Shown one piece after another: positions 1 to 7,954 of a stretch of DNA of 35,599 nucleotides. The position numbers were made by a program, and so were the translations under genes. The notes below the pieces were generated by a model. The model was given only the letters and a program-made list of their open reading frames with translations, was not told where the DNA came from and did not search any database. The stretch comes from Planctomycetota bacterium (lineage in GTDB: Bacteria; Planctomycetota; B15-G4). The stretch lies in NCBI GenBank assembly GCA_029259745.1, contig JAJDEO010000049.1:1-35599 (forward strand). The letters run 5' to 3'. The first letter of the stretch is position 1. Each line of letters opens with the position of its first letter.

Positions 1-119
1 CCGAACCTCCGCTCCAAGCACGACTCCCCAACCCACCCCTGTGCCCAGCACCCCCGCACATCCGGCACCCACCGAGCCGTTGCGCGTCGACGACGACGCC
101 GCGAGCGACTTCACGGCGC
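1..119. repeat. Terminal direct repeat, left copy
   Basis: The first 119 bases are identical to the last 119 bases of the window. The repeat holds no gene and covers the left arm of a long palindromic repeat. An exact overlap of this kind usually marks a circular assembly path or a break inside a repeated sequence; 119 is also a k-mer size in the default list of a widely used metagenome assembler. The identity is seen directly; its cause is inferred. Confidence 0.95.
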
Positions 120-196
120 CGCACAAAACGCCACGCGATCCCCTAATCGCCAAGAGCCGTGCCCGAGCCGCGACGTCGTCGTCGACGCGCAACGGC
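66..196. repeat. Long palindromic repeat element, copy B
   Basis: Two arms of 28 bases, 76-103 and 169-196, are reverse complements with one mismatch, enclosing a 65-base core (104-168). Inside the core, CACGGC (112-117) can pair with GCCGTG (156-161), and GCGAT (135-139) with ATCGC (146-150), so the whole could fold as nested hairpins. The core is about 78% identical to that of copy A near the right end, and the conserved flank starts at about 66. It lies 42 bases beyond the stop codon of the radical SAM gene at 238, so it could act as its terminator or mRNA-end structure. It could equally be a REP- or MITE-like dispersed repeat. Confidence 0.8.
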
Positions 197-237
197 GCAC
201 AAGCACAAGCACGAGCACAAAGCCACCTGCCCCCGAC

Positions 238-1650
238 CTACCCGTCGCCAGCCGTCGACAACAACCCGAGATACCGCCGAAACCGCTGCCACATCAACTG
301 CGGCCGCTTCAGCTCGCGCAGCACCCTCCCCGGCCTCATATAGAAGCGCCGGTAGGCCTCACGGATGTGCGACGACACCTGGTCGTCGGTCATCTCCTTG
401 GCGACACCCACGGGCGTGGTGCCCGTGAACTTGGAGAAGTCGTACTCCTCGTCGCCCTTCGACTCGTTGTAGAGCTTCGTGTCGGGGTACGGCGTCACGG
501 CCGTGAACTGCACCGTATCGGGATTCAGGTACACCGCGAGGTCCATCGTCTGACGGGCCATCGTCGGCGTCTCCTCGGGGAAGCCGATCATGAAGAACCC
601 GCGCGTCGCGATGCCGTGCTTGCGGCATGAGTCCATGACGACCTTCGCGTGCTCGCGGTCCTTGATCTTGCCGCGGCTGTATTTCTTCTGCAGCTCCGGG
701 TTGCCCGACTCGATGCCGAACGACACCGACACGCAGCCCGCACGCGCCATCTTCTCGATCATCGGATCGTCGAGCGTCTTGATCGCCGTCTCGCACTGCC
801 ACTTCAATCCGACGTCGGCCTCGATGAGCATGTCGCAGAGGTCGAGCACGCGCTCGCGGTCGTGGGCGAACAGCGGGTCGCGGAAGACGACGTTCGTGAT
901 GCCTTCGTGACGCACGATGTGCTCGAGTTCGTCGAAGACATTGCGCGCCGAACGACCGCGCCACGGGATGCCCTGGGCGACGACGTAACCGCAGTACGTG
1001 CAGTTGATCGGACACCCACGCGAGGACTGCACCGTCTGGATCGGACCCTCCATCGTGGGGATGCGATAGTCTTCCTTGGGCAGAAGTTGTCGTGACGGGA
1101 AGGGCAGCGCGTCGAGTGCATCGCCGCGCAACATCTCGCGATTGTCGTTGTGCGCGACCTCGCCGTTGCGCTGCACCGAGAGGCCGGCGACGCTCAGCGG
1201 GTCGTCGCCCTTCTCGAGCGCCTCGACCATCTCGGCCACAGTGAGCTCGGGCTCGCCGCGCACGACGGCATCGACCTTCGAGTTCACGAGCGCCAAGTCG
1301 GGCACCTTGCTGCCCTGACTGCCGGTGATGAAGACGATCGCGTCGGGCACGACCTTCTTGATCTCGTCGACGAGCGCGAGGTCGAGCTCGAGGGTCGCGC
1401 TCGACGTGGCCAGTCCGATCACGGCCGGCTTGCCGAGCTGTCGCATGACATCGCTCGTGGTGAGTTGTTGTGCCTCACCATCGATGATGCGCGCACGATG
1501 TCCGTTCGCCTCGAGGATCGAGGCGACGTACATGAGGTCGAGCGGCGGGTAGCAGAGCCCCTCGCCCACGACCATGCCGAACCCGCCCATCAGGCCTCGG
1601 GAGACGCGCTGACGCGGCGGCGGCGGTGGGTTGATCAGCAGGATGTCCAT
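238..1650 (-). CDS. B12-binding-domain radical SAM protein
   Basis: About 470 residues in the class B radical SAM layout. The N-terminal third is a Rossmann-like cobalamin-binding-type domain (starting DILLINPP, with YPPLDLMYVASILE near 35-48). It is followed by a radical SAM TIM barrel with the cluster motif CPINCTYC at about 214-221 and a later GIES-type strand (FGIESGNPE). Such proteins use a 4Fe-4S cluster and SAM, often with cobalamin, for methylation or other radical changes on lipids or natural products; the substrate cannot be read here. No DxHxxG motif is apparent, as in many of this class. GTG (1651-1653) directly precedes ATG (1648-1650); ATG is chosen because MDILLINPP is the usual beginning. 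It is divergent from the secreted protein at 1858 and followed by palindromic repeat B. Confidence 0.88.
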   Translation of the reverse strand: MDILLINPPPPPRQRVSRGLMGGFGMVVGEGLCYPPLDLMYVASILEANGHRARIIDGEAQQLTTSDVMRQLGKPAVIGLATSSATLELDLALVDEIKKVVPDAIVFITGSQGSKVPDLALVNSKVDAVVRGEPELTVAEMVEALEKGDDPLSVAGLSVQRNGEVAHNDNREMLRGDALDALPFPSRQLLPKEDYRIPTMEGPIQTVQSSRGCPINCTYCGYVVAQGIPWRGRSARNVFDELEHIVRHEGITNVVFRDPLFAHDRERVLDLCDMLIEADVGLKWQCETAIKTLDDPMIEKMARAGCVSVSFGIESGNPELQKKYSRGKIKDREHAKVVMDSCRKHGIATRGFFMIGFPEETPTMARQTMDLAVYLNPDTVQFTAVTPYPDTKLYNESKGDEEYDFSKFTGTTPVGVAKEMTDDQVSSHIREAYRRFYMRPGRVLRELKRPQLMWQRFRRYLGLLSTAGDG

Positions 1651-1857
1651 CACGGGCTCATCGTATCAAGAGCCCCTCCGGCCTGACGCCACTTTCGAGA
1701 CGTCTCGTCGAGAACCGCCTCACGGCGGCCCGCGCGCCCGCTCCCGAACGCATCACTCCGAGACGCCGGATGCACCAGTTCCCGCTCGTCCTCAACTCAC
1801 CCCTGGGGCGACCCGACGAACCTGGCAACCACTGGACACACTCCGTGAGGCACCACC
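1651..1857. other. Divergent intergenic region
   Basis: About 207 bases separate the start of the radical SAM gene from that of the large secreted protein and must hold promoters in both directions. No convincing -35/-10 pair, operator or RNA motif was recognised. A weak purine-rich stretch (GTGAGG, ending at 1850) precedes the GTG at 1858. Confidence 0.5.
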
Positions 1858-4800
1858 GTGAATAAGCGCAGCAGGACCAGACGCACGTCCCCCCTCCCAG
1901 CGATCGCCCTGACGGCGGTTGCCGCCGGCTCGGTCGCATTGGCTCTCGCCGGAATCGTGGGTGGCAGCCCCAGCCCCTCGGCGCCGGATCGGCCGGCCAA
2001 GGCGCTCGTCGCCAGCGGGGGCATCGCAGCGACGATCGACGCGCCCCGCGCCCCCTCGCAGACGCCGTCTCTCGACATCCCGCAGCCCGCGGCGTTCGAC
2101 GTGACCGTCGAGCGTCTCGTGGGTGAGGATCTCGTTTGGGGCGAGCTCGACCCCGACGACCAGGCGAAGATCGACAAGATGCTCGCCAAGATCGCGAAGC
2201 ACGAGCTGAAGCTGCTCAACTTCGAGGCCAAGGTCGCGGAAGCCGAAGAGAAGAGCGCCGGACAGCTCGCCAAGCTGCTCAACGTCCAGGCCCTCCTTCC
2301 CGGCCTGGAGACCGCGATGTTCGCGGCCCAGCAAACCATGCTCGATCTGCTCGAGGCACTTCTGGCAGCCAAGGAAGTGCTTCAGGGCTGCAAGGCCGAT
2401 GTCTCGACGGAGAAGGGCGGCCTGAAGCAGGCGAACAAGCTGCCCTCAGGCACGGCTGACGAGATCGCTGCCAAGGCGGCGGCACTCGCGGCGGCCTATG
2501 AAGCCGTCGTCGCCGCGCTCGCCGAGAAGGTGGCGGCGAAGGAAGCGTTGATCGCCGCGCGCAAGGAATACAAGGAAGGCGTGCAGGCCTTCAAGCTCGC
2601 GAAGGTGGCATGGAAGGCCGCGCTGAAGCTCGAAGCCTTGCGCTTGAAGAAGATCGCCGCCCTCGGCAAGAAGGTCGAGGCCCTGGAGGTCAAGCACAAC
2701 ACGATCTCGCTTGCGATCATCGATCTTGAAGAGTCGATCCAGGAGATCCTGGATTCCGACGACGGCGAAGGTGACCCCGGCGAGAACGGTGGAAGCGGTG
2801 GAAGCGGTGGTGGCGGTGACCCGCCGCCGCCGGACCCGGACGATCCGGCACCCGGCGGCGTGCCCGAGCCGAACCCGCAGAGCGGTCCGGTCGACGTGCC
2901 CGTCATCATCCAAGAGGCGATCCCGTCGGGTGCCAGCGGCATTGACCGCGCGGGTGCGGGCGTGACGTTCGGCGTGCCCTTCCCCGAAGGTGTCGTCTAC
3001 GAGGTGCAGGGTCGTCCGTCGCTCGCGATGGACGGTGCCAGCCGCTTCCAGTTTTCGACTCTGTCGTCGTGGCCCGACGGTTCGGTGCGCTGGGCGCTCG
3101 CGTCCACGATCGCCAACCTCGACGCGGGCAAGAAGAACGCGTCGCAGTCGGTTGTCGAAGGCGGTGGTGTGTCGGGTCAGAACTCGATCGCCACGCAGCA
3201 GTCGTCGCGCATCGTGCTGAACACGGGCGTGATGCAGGTCGACCTGCTCACGTCGGGCACGTTCAACCTCTTCGACCGCGTGGTCATCAACGGCAAGCAG
3301 GTCGTCGACCCGGGCACGAGCCCCGGCATCCGCGGCCTGACGACCGACGGATTCCTCATGGGCCCGAGTCCTGTCACGAGCTTCACGATCGAACAGAACG
3401 GTCCGATGCGCGCCGTCGTTCGCGCGGACGGCAAGCTCCGCGCGGTCACGGGTGACGACATCCTCGACTTCAGCTGCTGGATCACGACCCACTACGGCTC
3501 GACGGACGTCGAAGTGACGTTCACGGTGCGCAACGCGAACATCTCGCGTCCGAAGCACGCCGTGATCGACAGCCTCGGCCTCGTCGTGCAGCTCGACACC
3601 GGTTCCGGTGCTCCGACGGCTCGCTTCGCGCAGCACAACGGCATCGCCGAGTTCGCGCTCCAAGGCAACAACGCCGCGTACCTCTACCAGGCGTACTCGA
3701 GCAAGGACACGCTCGGCGTCGAGGGTAAGGGGCCCGGCTACAAGCCGCACATCGCGAAGGACGAAGACGGCGTGCCTATCGAGAAGGGCTACCGCCTCGT
3801 CCACAACGGCAACGAGCTGCACTCGCTCGGCAACGAAGACCAGTACCCCGACCCGTGCTTCGCAGATCTGCGTGGCACGAACGGCGGTGCCACCGTGGCG
3901 ATCCGCAACATGGCGCAGTGGTGGCCCGCGGCCCTCGAGGTCTCGGGTGACGGCAGCCTCGCGGCCGGTCTCTGGACAGGGCGCAAGCAGGGCGACTACA
4001 CGTTCGTCTGGCGTCAGCATGAGAGCCGCTCGTGTGTCTTCTCGTTCCACGACGACGCGGGTGCGCCCGAGACCGTCGCGGCTCGTTGCGACGTTCCGCT
4101 CGCAGGCCGTGTGGCTGACTACTCGTATTACAACGACACGGGTGTCTTCCCCTATCACCTCGTCACCATCGCCGACCAGGAAGCGGTCTACAGCGACATG
4201 GGCATGCCCAAGGCTGTCTATGCCGCCAACTCACCGCTCGAAGTCACGCGCTTCCTCCCGGCCCACGGTACGGGCGGGACGAACAACCACGCGGGCATCG
4301 AGAAGGACCTGGCGGGCATGTGGATGCGTCACGGTCGCGGCGGCCCGTACCTGAACGGAATGGATCTCGCGCTGTACAAGTCGGAATGGCAGATCCAGCG
4401 TTCGGACGGTTGGCACGACCAGAACGATCCCGGTGCGAGCAACGACGAGATCGCGCACACGACGGCTCATGAAGGTGACACCGAGCACCGGTACCGCGAG
4501 GGCATCATCCTCGCCTACCACCTCACGGGTGACATGCGCTTCTACGAGGCGATCTTCGACGAGGTCGAGATCCTCTCGGACATCTACCTGGGTGCACAGG
4601 AGCGCGGCATGCTCCAGACGATCCGTGCCCAGGCGATCGTTGCCGAGTTCACGGACAGTGCCGTGATGAAGAACAAGCTGCGCGAACGCATCGTCTACAA
4701 CACCAGCAACACCCTCGTTGTCGACACCGGCGTGGATGGCTGGGGTTGGCAAACGGAATCGCCCGACCTCGGTTCGCGACGCTACTTCGTGAACTCGGGC

Positions 4801-5277
4801 ACGGCGAAGACGGAGCTGGGGCCCGGTGAGAACTACATCACGCGTGGTTTCGTCGCGGCGAGCTTCGGCCCGATCGCGATGTTCCATGCCGCACGTGTGC
4901 TTGGTCTCGACGATGCCGATGGCCTTCAGGCCCGCGGTCGTCTCCGTGACTACGCGTACTACACGCGCAAGGAGCTGCTGCCCTGGCAGCCGAACCCGGC
5001 CACGCGCTCGCTCGTGTACAGCTACGGCGTAAAGACGAAGACGGTGAACAGCTACCAGAACTCGAACAGTCACCCGATTCTTCTGGGACTGGGTGAAGCG
5101 TGGCTGGACACCGGAGACGATGCCTATCTCGACAAGGCCATCGAGTACGTCGAACAGTGCTACGCCCAGGACCACGGTGAGGGCTCGACGGACCTCGACG
5201 GCATCGAGAACCGGCTCGACTTCCAGCACTTCATTCGCATCTACCAGTACGCGACGGAGTCGGGTCAGTACCCCTGA
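1858..5277 (+). CDS. Giant secreted protein: coiled coil plus PcRGLX/YetA-like (PL26-type) module
   Basis: 1139 residues. An Arg/Lys-rich start and hydrophobic stretch (about 14-36) form a signal peptide or membrane anchor. Residues about 100-300 are Lys/Ala/Glu-rich with heptad-like spacing, probably a long helical coiled coil. Residues about 301-345 are a Gly/Ser/Pro/Asp linker. From about 347 the sequence resembles the exo-rhamnogalacturonan lyase PcRGLX/YetA family: a RIFT-barrel start (GVTFGVPFPEG at 368-378, then SSWPDGSVRW at 403-412), a beta-rich middle and a helical C-terminal part (MWMRHGRGGPYLNG and later) consistent with an alpha/alpha toroid. It may act on uronic-acid-containing polysaccharide outside the cell; catalytic residues are not assigned. 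The GTG start is supported by the signal sequence directly after it. The coiled-coil fusion is unusual for the family as I know it. Confidence 0.72.
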   Translation: MNKRSRTRRTSPLPAIALTAVAAGSVALALAGIVGGSPSPSAPDRPAKALVASGGIAATIDAPRAPSQTPSLDIPQPAAFDVTVERLVGEDLVWGELDPDDQAKIDKMLAKIAKHELKLLNFEAKVAEAEEKSAGQLAKLLNVQALLPGLETAMFAAQQTMLDLLEALLAAKEVLQGCKADVSTEKGGLKQANKLPSGTADEIAAKAAALAAAYEAVVAALAEKVAAKEALIAARKEYKEGVQAFKLAKVAWKAALKLEALRLKKIAALGKKVEALEVKHNTISLAIIDLEESIQEILDSDDGEGDPGENGGSGGSGGGGDPPPPDPDDPAPGGVPEPNPQSGPVDVPVIIQEAIPSGASGIDRAGAGVTFGVPFPEGVVYEVQGRPSLAMDGASRFQFSTLSSWPDGSVRWALASTIANLDAGKKNASQSVVEGGGVSGQNSIATQQSSRIVLNTGVMQVDLLTSGTFNLFDRVVINGKQVVDPGTSPGIRGLTTDGFLMGPSPVTSFTIEQNGPMRAVVRADGKLRAVTGDDILDFSCWITTHYGSTDVEVTFTVRNANISRPKHAVIDSLGLVVQLDTGSGAPTARFAQHNGIAEFALQGNNAAYLYQAYSSKDTLGVEGKGPGYKPHIAKDEDGVPIEKGYRLVHNGNELHSLGNEDQYPDPCFADLRGTNGGATVAIRNMAQWWPAALEVSGDGSLAAGLWTGRKQGDYTFVWRQHESRSCVFSFHDDAGAPETVAARCDVPLAGRVADYSYYNDTGVFPYHLVTIADQEAVYSDMGMPKAVYAANSPLEVTRFLPAHGTGGTNNHAGIEKDLAGMWMRHGRGGPYLNGMDLALYKSEWQIQRSDGWHDQNDPGASNDEIAHTTAHEGDTEHRYREGIILAYHLTGDMRFYEAIFDEVEILSDIYLGAQERGMLQTIRAQAIVAEFTDSAVMKNKLRERIVYNTSNTLVVDTGVDGWGWQTESPDLGSRRYFVNSGTAKTELGPGENYITRGFVAASFGPIAMFHAARVLGLDDADGLQARGRLRDYAYYTRKELLPWQPNPATRSLVYSYGVKTKTVNSYQNSNSHPILLGLGEAWLDTGDDAYLDKAIEYVEQCYAQDHGEGSTDLDGIENRLDFQHFIRIYQYATESGQYP

Positions 5278-5326
5278 TCGCTGAGTCGCGATCGCACGAC
5301 CATCGCCCATCGTGTGCGTTGGCTCG

Positions 5327-5344
5327 ACGAATCCAACGATTCGT
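5327..5344 (+). terminator. Possible terminator hairpin
   Basis: Perfect 7-bp inverted repeat (ACGAATC / GATTCGT) with a CAAC loop, about 50 bases after the stop codon of the large secreted protein. A second 6-bp hairpin (GATCGC / GCGATC, 5276-5293) overlaps the stop itself. Neither is followed by a T tract, so intrinsic termination is only possible. Confidence 0.4.
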
Positions 5345-5486
5345 GGGGTCTCCGCGCACGGTGGGCGACGCTCGTTCACGGGAGACGCATTCGACGCAGC
5401 CCGTTCAATCCCCCGCTACCATGAGTTCACCGAGGGGAGCGCTCCGCCCCCCTTGCTCGAGAAGCACCGCGGACAGAGCGGTGAAG

Positions 5487-5492
5487 AGGAGG
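5487..5492 (+). promoter_or_regulatory. Strong Shine-Dalgarno that fixes a GTG start
   Basis: AGGAGG lies 6 bases before GTG at 5499-5501. The reading frame is open further upstream (to 5319), but no comparable site precedes the earlier starts, and a signal peptide begins just after this GTG. Confidence 0.85.
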
Positions 5493-5498
5493 AGCACA

Positions 5499-7178
5499 GT
5501 GATCGACTCAGGCAACGGCGGACGAAATCCGTGGACACTCGCGCTCGCAGCGTCAGCCTTGTCGCCGCTGTTGTCGGCCAGCGACGGTTTGGTCGTGAAT
5601 GAAGAGCTCGTCCTCAGCGGCGAGACGGCGCCCGGCGGGCAGGTCACGCTCGAAGTCCACGCCGATCCCGGTGAGTTCGCGCGCCTCGTCTTCAGCCCGG
5701 GCTTCCTCGAGACGCCCTTGTCTGTCGGCGGACGCCCGCTGTTCGTCGACGTCACCCTGCCGTGGTTCCTGCTCGACCTCGGCGTCGTCCCGGCCACCGG
5801 CACGCTGTCGATCACGTCGCCGATCCCGAACGACGCCTCGCTGCTCGGCGTCCGCATCACGATGCAAGCCGCTGCACCAAAGCTCTCCAACGCGACGACG
5901 CTGGCGATGCACAGTCCGTCGACGACCGTCGCTCCGACGCCCGCGCTCACGGGCTTCGGCGGTCAACTCTTCGTGGCCGATCTCAATGGCGATGGGCGCG
6001 ACGACATCGTCACGAGCGCACTCGGTGCCGCCGGCGGCGCGGGCGAAGTGCACATCGCGTTCGGCCCCGGCACGACACCGAGCCTCGTGCTCAGCGACCC
6101 CACACCGCAGTCGGGCGGACAGTTCGGCGCCGGCCTCGCCGCCGTCGACCTCGTCGGCAGCAGCGACGTCGACCTCCTCATCGGCGCATTCGGCGCAGGG
6201 CCCGGCGGCCTCGCCGACTCCACGGGCGAGGTGTGGATCTTCGAAGGCCCCACGTTCACGAGCGCGACGCCGCTGACCTCGCCAACGCCGGAAATCGCCG
6301 CCGGCTTCGGGCTGCAGATCCGCACGGGCGACTTCGACGGCAACGGGTCCGTCGACATCGCCGTCGGTGAACCCGGCGCGACGGTTGGCGGATCAGCGCG
6401 CGCCGGACGCGTGCATGTCTTCGACGGCGCGACGCTTGGTCACACGCTCACGCTCGAGAAGCCGCTCGTCGGAGACACGGCGGCCGAGGCCCAGTTCGGC
6501 TTTGCCCTCGCCTCCGGCGACATCGACGGTGACGGGAAGGACGACCTCGCGGTCGGCGCCCCCGCGGCCGTCGTCAGCGGACTCGTGCAAGTCGGCGAGG
6601 CGTGGGTCTACAGCGGCCCGCTCGTCGCCCCACCGACGCGCGTGCTCGACATCCATGCCGGCGGCAGCTCGGCCTTCGCCTGCCGGCTCGAACTCGCCGA
6701 CATCGTGGGTGACGCGCGGCTCGACCTCATCGTCGGCGTCCCCGGCGGCACGGGCACGCCCACGGGCTTCAACCCGACGAGCATCCGCGTCGGCGAGGCA
6801 GCGATCTACGATGGCGCCGACCCGCTCGCCGGCATCGCGTTCGACGACCCGACGCCCGAAGACCTCGGACACTTCGGCTTCGAGATCCAGACGGCCGACG
6901 TCGATGGCAACGGCGCGCTTGATCTCATCGTCGGCGCCAACCTCGCAACCATCCAAGGGCTCACGCACGCCGGCGCCGTCTTCGTCTACCTCGGCCCGGG
7001 CCTCGTCGAACGCATCGAACTCACCGAGGGCGTGCCGACCGCCGGCGCGCAGCTCGGGACGTTCGTGTTCGGTGCTGATCTCGACGGCAACGGAGTCGAC
7101 TCGCTGATCGCGACGGCACCGACGGATGCTGGTCCGGGTGGCACGGGCACGGGCAGCATCGTCGTCTGGGATCTCTAG
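5499..7178 (+). CDS. Secreted seven-repeat FG-GAP (integrin-like beta-propeller) protein
   Basis: 559 residues from the GTG with the strong SD. An N-terminal hydrophobic segment (about 11-28) is a signal peptide. Residues about 37-128 form a beta-rich module resembling the C-terminus of the cupredoxin encoded at 34215. Then seven FG-GAP repeats follow, with calcium-loop motifs near 161 (DLNGDGRDDI), 217, 278 (DFDGNGSVDI), 341 (DIDGDGKDDL), 401, 467 (DVDGNGALDL) and 527. This is the number needed for one seven-bladed propeller. Repeats 2 (DLVGSSDVDL) and 5 (DIVGDARLDL) keep the blade shape but have weakened Ca2+ loops. The likely role is extracellular adhesion or binding. It follows the previous secreted protein after 221 bases and probably has its own promoter. 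Confidence 0.9.
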   Translation: MIDSGNGGRNPWTLALAASALSPLLSASDGLVVNEELVLSGETAPGGQVTLEVHADPGEFARLVFSPGFLETPLSVGGRPLFVDVTLPWFLLDLGVVPATGTLSITSPIPNDASLLGVRITMQAAAPKLSNATTLAMHSPSTTVAPTPALTGFGGQLFVADLNGDGRDDIVTSALGAAGGAGEVHIAFGPGTTPSLVLSDPTPQSGGQFGAGLAAVDLVGSSDVDLLIGAFGAGPGGLADSTGEVWIFEGPTFTSATPLTSPTPEIAAGFGLQIRTGDFDGNGSVDIAVGEPGATVGGSARAGRVHVFDGATLGHTLTLEKPLVGDTAAEAQFGFALASGDIDGDGKDDLAVGAPAAVVSGLVQVGEAWVYSGPLVAPPTRVLDIHAGGSSAFACRLELADIVGDARLDLIVGVPGGTGTPTGFNPTSIRVGEAAIYDGADPLAGIAFDDPTPEDLGHFGFEIQTADVDGNGALDLIVGANLATIQGLTHAGAVFVYLGPGLVERIELTEGVPTAGAQLGTFVFGADLDGNGVDSLIATAPTDAGPGGTGTGSIVVWDL

Positions 7179-7180
7179 CC

Positions 7181-7214
7181 CGGACTTCACACAGCGATCG
7201 TCGCGAGCAGTCCG
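7181..7214. terminator. Possible bidirectional terminator
   Basis: Between the convergent ends at 7178 and 7243, CGGACT (7181-7186) pairs with AGTCCG (7209-7214), with an inner GCGA/TCGC stem (7194-7204). The stems are short and there is no T tract on either strand. Confidence 0.3.
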
Positions 7215-7242
7215 CGCCCACTCCCGGACCGGCGCGTCGGCG

Positions 7243-7866
7243 CTACTGGACGAGCACCTTCGCGGGAAGCGGGCCGCTGCCGGCGGGTCCTTCCCAGGTG
7301 ACGTCGAGCTGCGCGGCACCGCCCTCGCCGTGCATCCAGACGAGGTGGAAGGGGTGATAGCCGGCGGCGAGTCCGATCGCACCGGAGCCACTTCCCTCGA
7401 CGATGCGGCGTTGCGTGATCGTCAGGCGCGCCGCTGTCGTGGCGCGGACGGCGAACGTGTAGACGCCGCTCTTGGGAACCGCGAGGTGTCCGCGGAACTC
7501 GAGCGCGACGTCGGTGTCGCGCGAGGCCGGCGCCAGGTCGATCACGTCGACGACCTGTGACCCCGCGGCGATGACGTCGGCGGCGAGCAGCGCGTCGAGG
7601 TCGTCCCAAGCGCCCTCGCGTAGCGTGACGCGCAGGCCCGGGTCGGGCGCGCGGATGAACGAGACACCCTGGTGCAGCTTGCCGCCGTCGATCGGCACGA
7701 GGGGCGCCGGCGTCGCGGGGACCTCGGCGTCATCGGGGCGCGCATCGACGACAGCCGGCGGCTCGTCGCTCGACGGGGTGTCCGCCTCCGACGCCGTGCA
7801 GCCCGTCAGGCCGAGCACGACGAAGCACAGCATCGGCGGGCCACTTCGGCGGAGCGCTTCAAACAT
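7243..7866 (-). CDS. Lipoprotein with a PA14-like domain
   Basis: 207 residues. The first 23 are a lipoprotein signal with lipobox L-T-G-C (Cys23). An acidic, Pro/Ala-rich linker follows to about residue 60. The rest reads as a PA14/GLEYA-like beta sandwich, with the typical pattern 'SGVYTFAVRATTAARLTI', then 'AAGYHPFHLVWMHGEGGAAQLDVTW'. PA14-type domains usually bind or present carbohydrate at the cell surface. The ATG at 7864-7866 is chosen because the signal peptide begins there; GAGGAG (7877-7882) lies 10 bases upstream. The frame is open to 7998, but that extension is Arg-rich and would run into the divergent peptidase gene. Exact domain assignment is moderate. Confidence 0.78.
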   Translation of the reverse strand: MFEALRRSGPPMLCFVVLGLTGCTASEADTPSSDEPPAVVDARPDDAEVPATPAPLVPIDGGKLHQGVSFIRAPDPGLRVTLREGAWDDLDALLAADVIAAGSQVVDVIDLAPASRDTDVALEFRGHLAVPKSGVYTFAVRATTAARLTITQRRIVEGSGSGAIGLAAGYHPFHLVWMHGEGGAAQLDVTWEGPAGSGPLPAKVLVQ

Positions 7867-7954
7867 CGTGGTCGATCTCCTCGTGGGCCGGTCGTGGACC
7901 CCGCGCGACATCGTACGATGATCGCGTCCCTCCTCCCCACGTTGGTCCGCTTCG

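Noticed and set aside
2446..4158. 570-residue open frame on the minus strand
   Set aside because: Antisense to the secreted PcRGLX-like protein; rich in Arg, Val and Asp with no domain pattern, and no start context.
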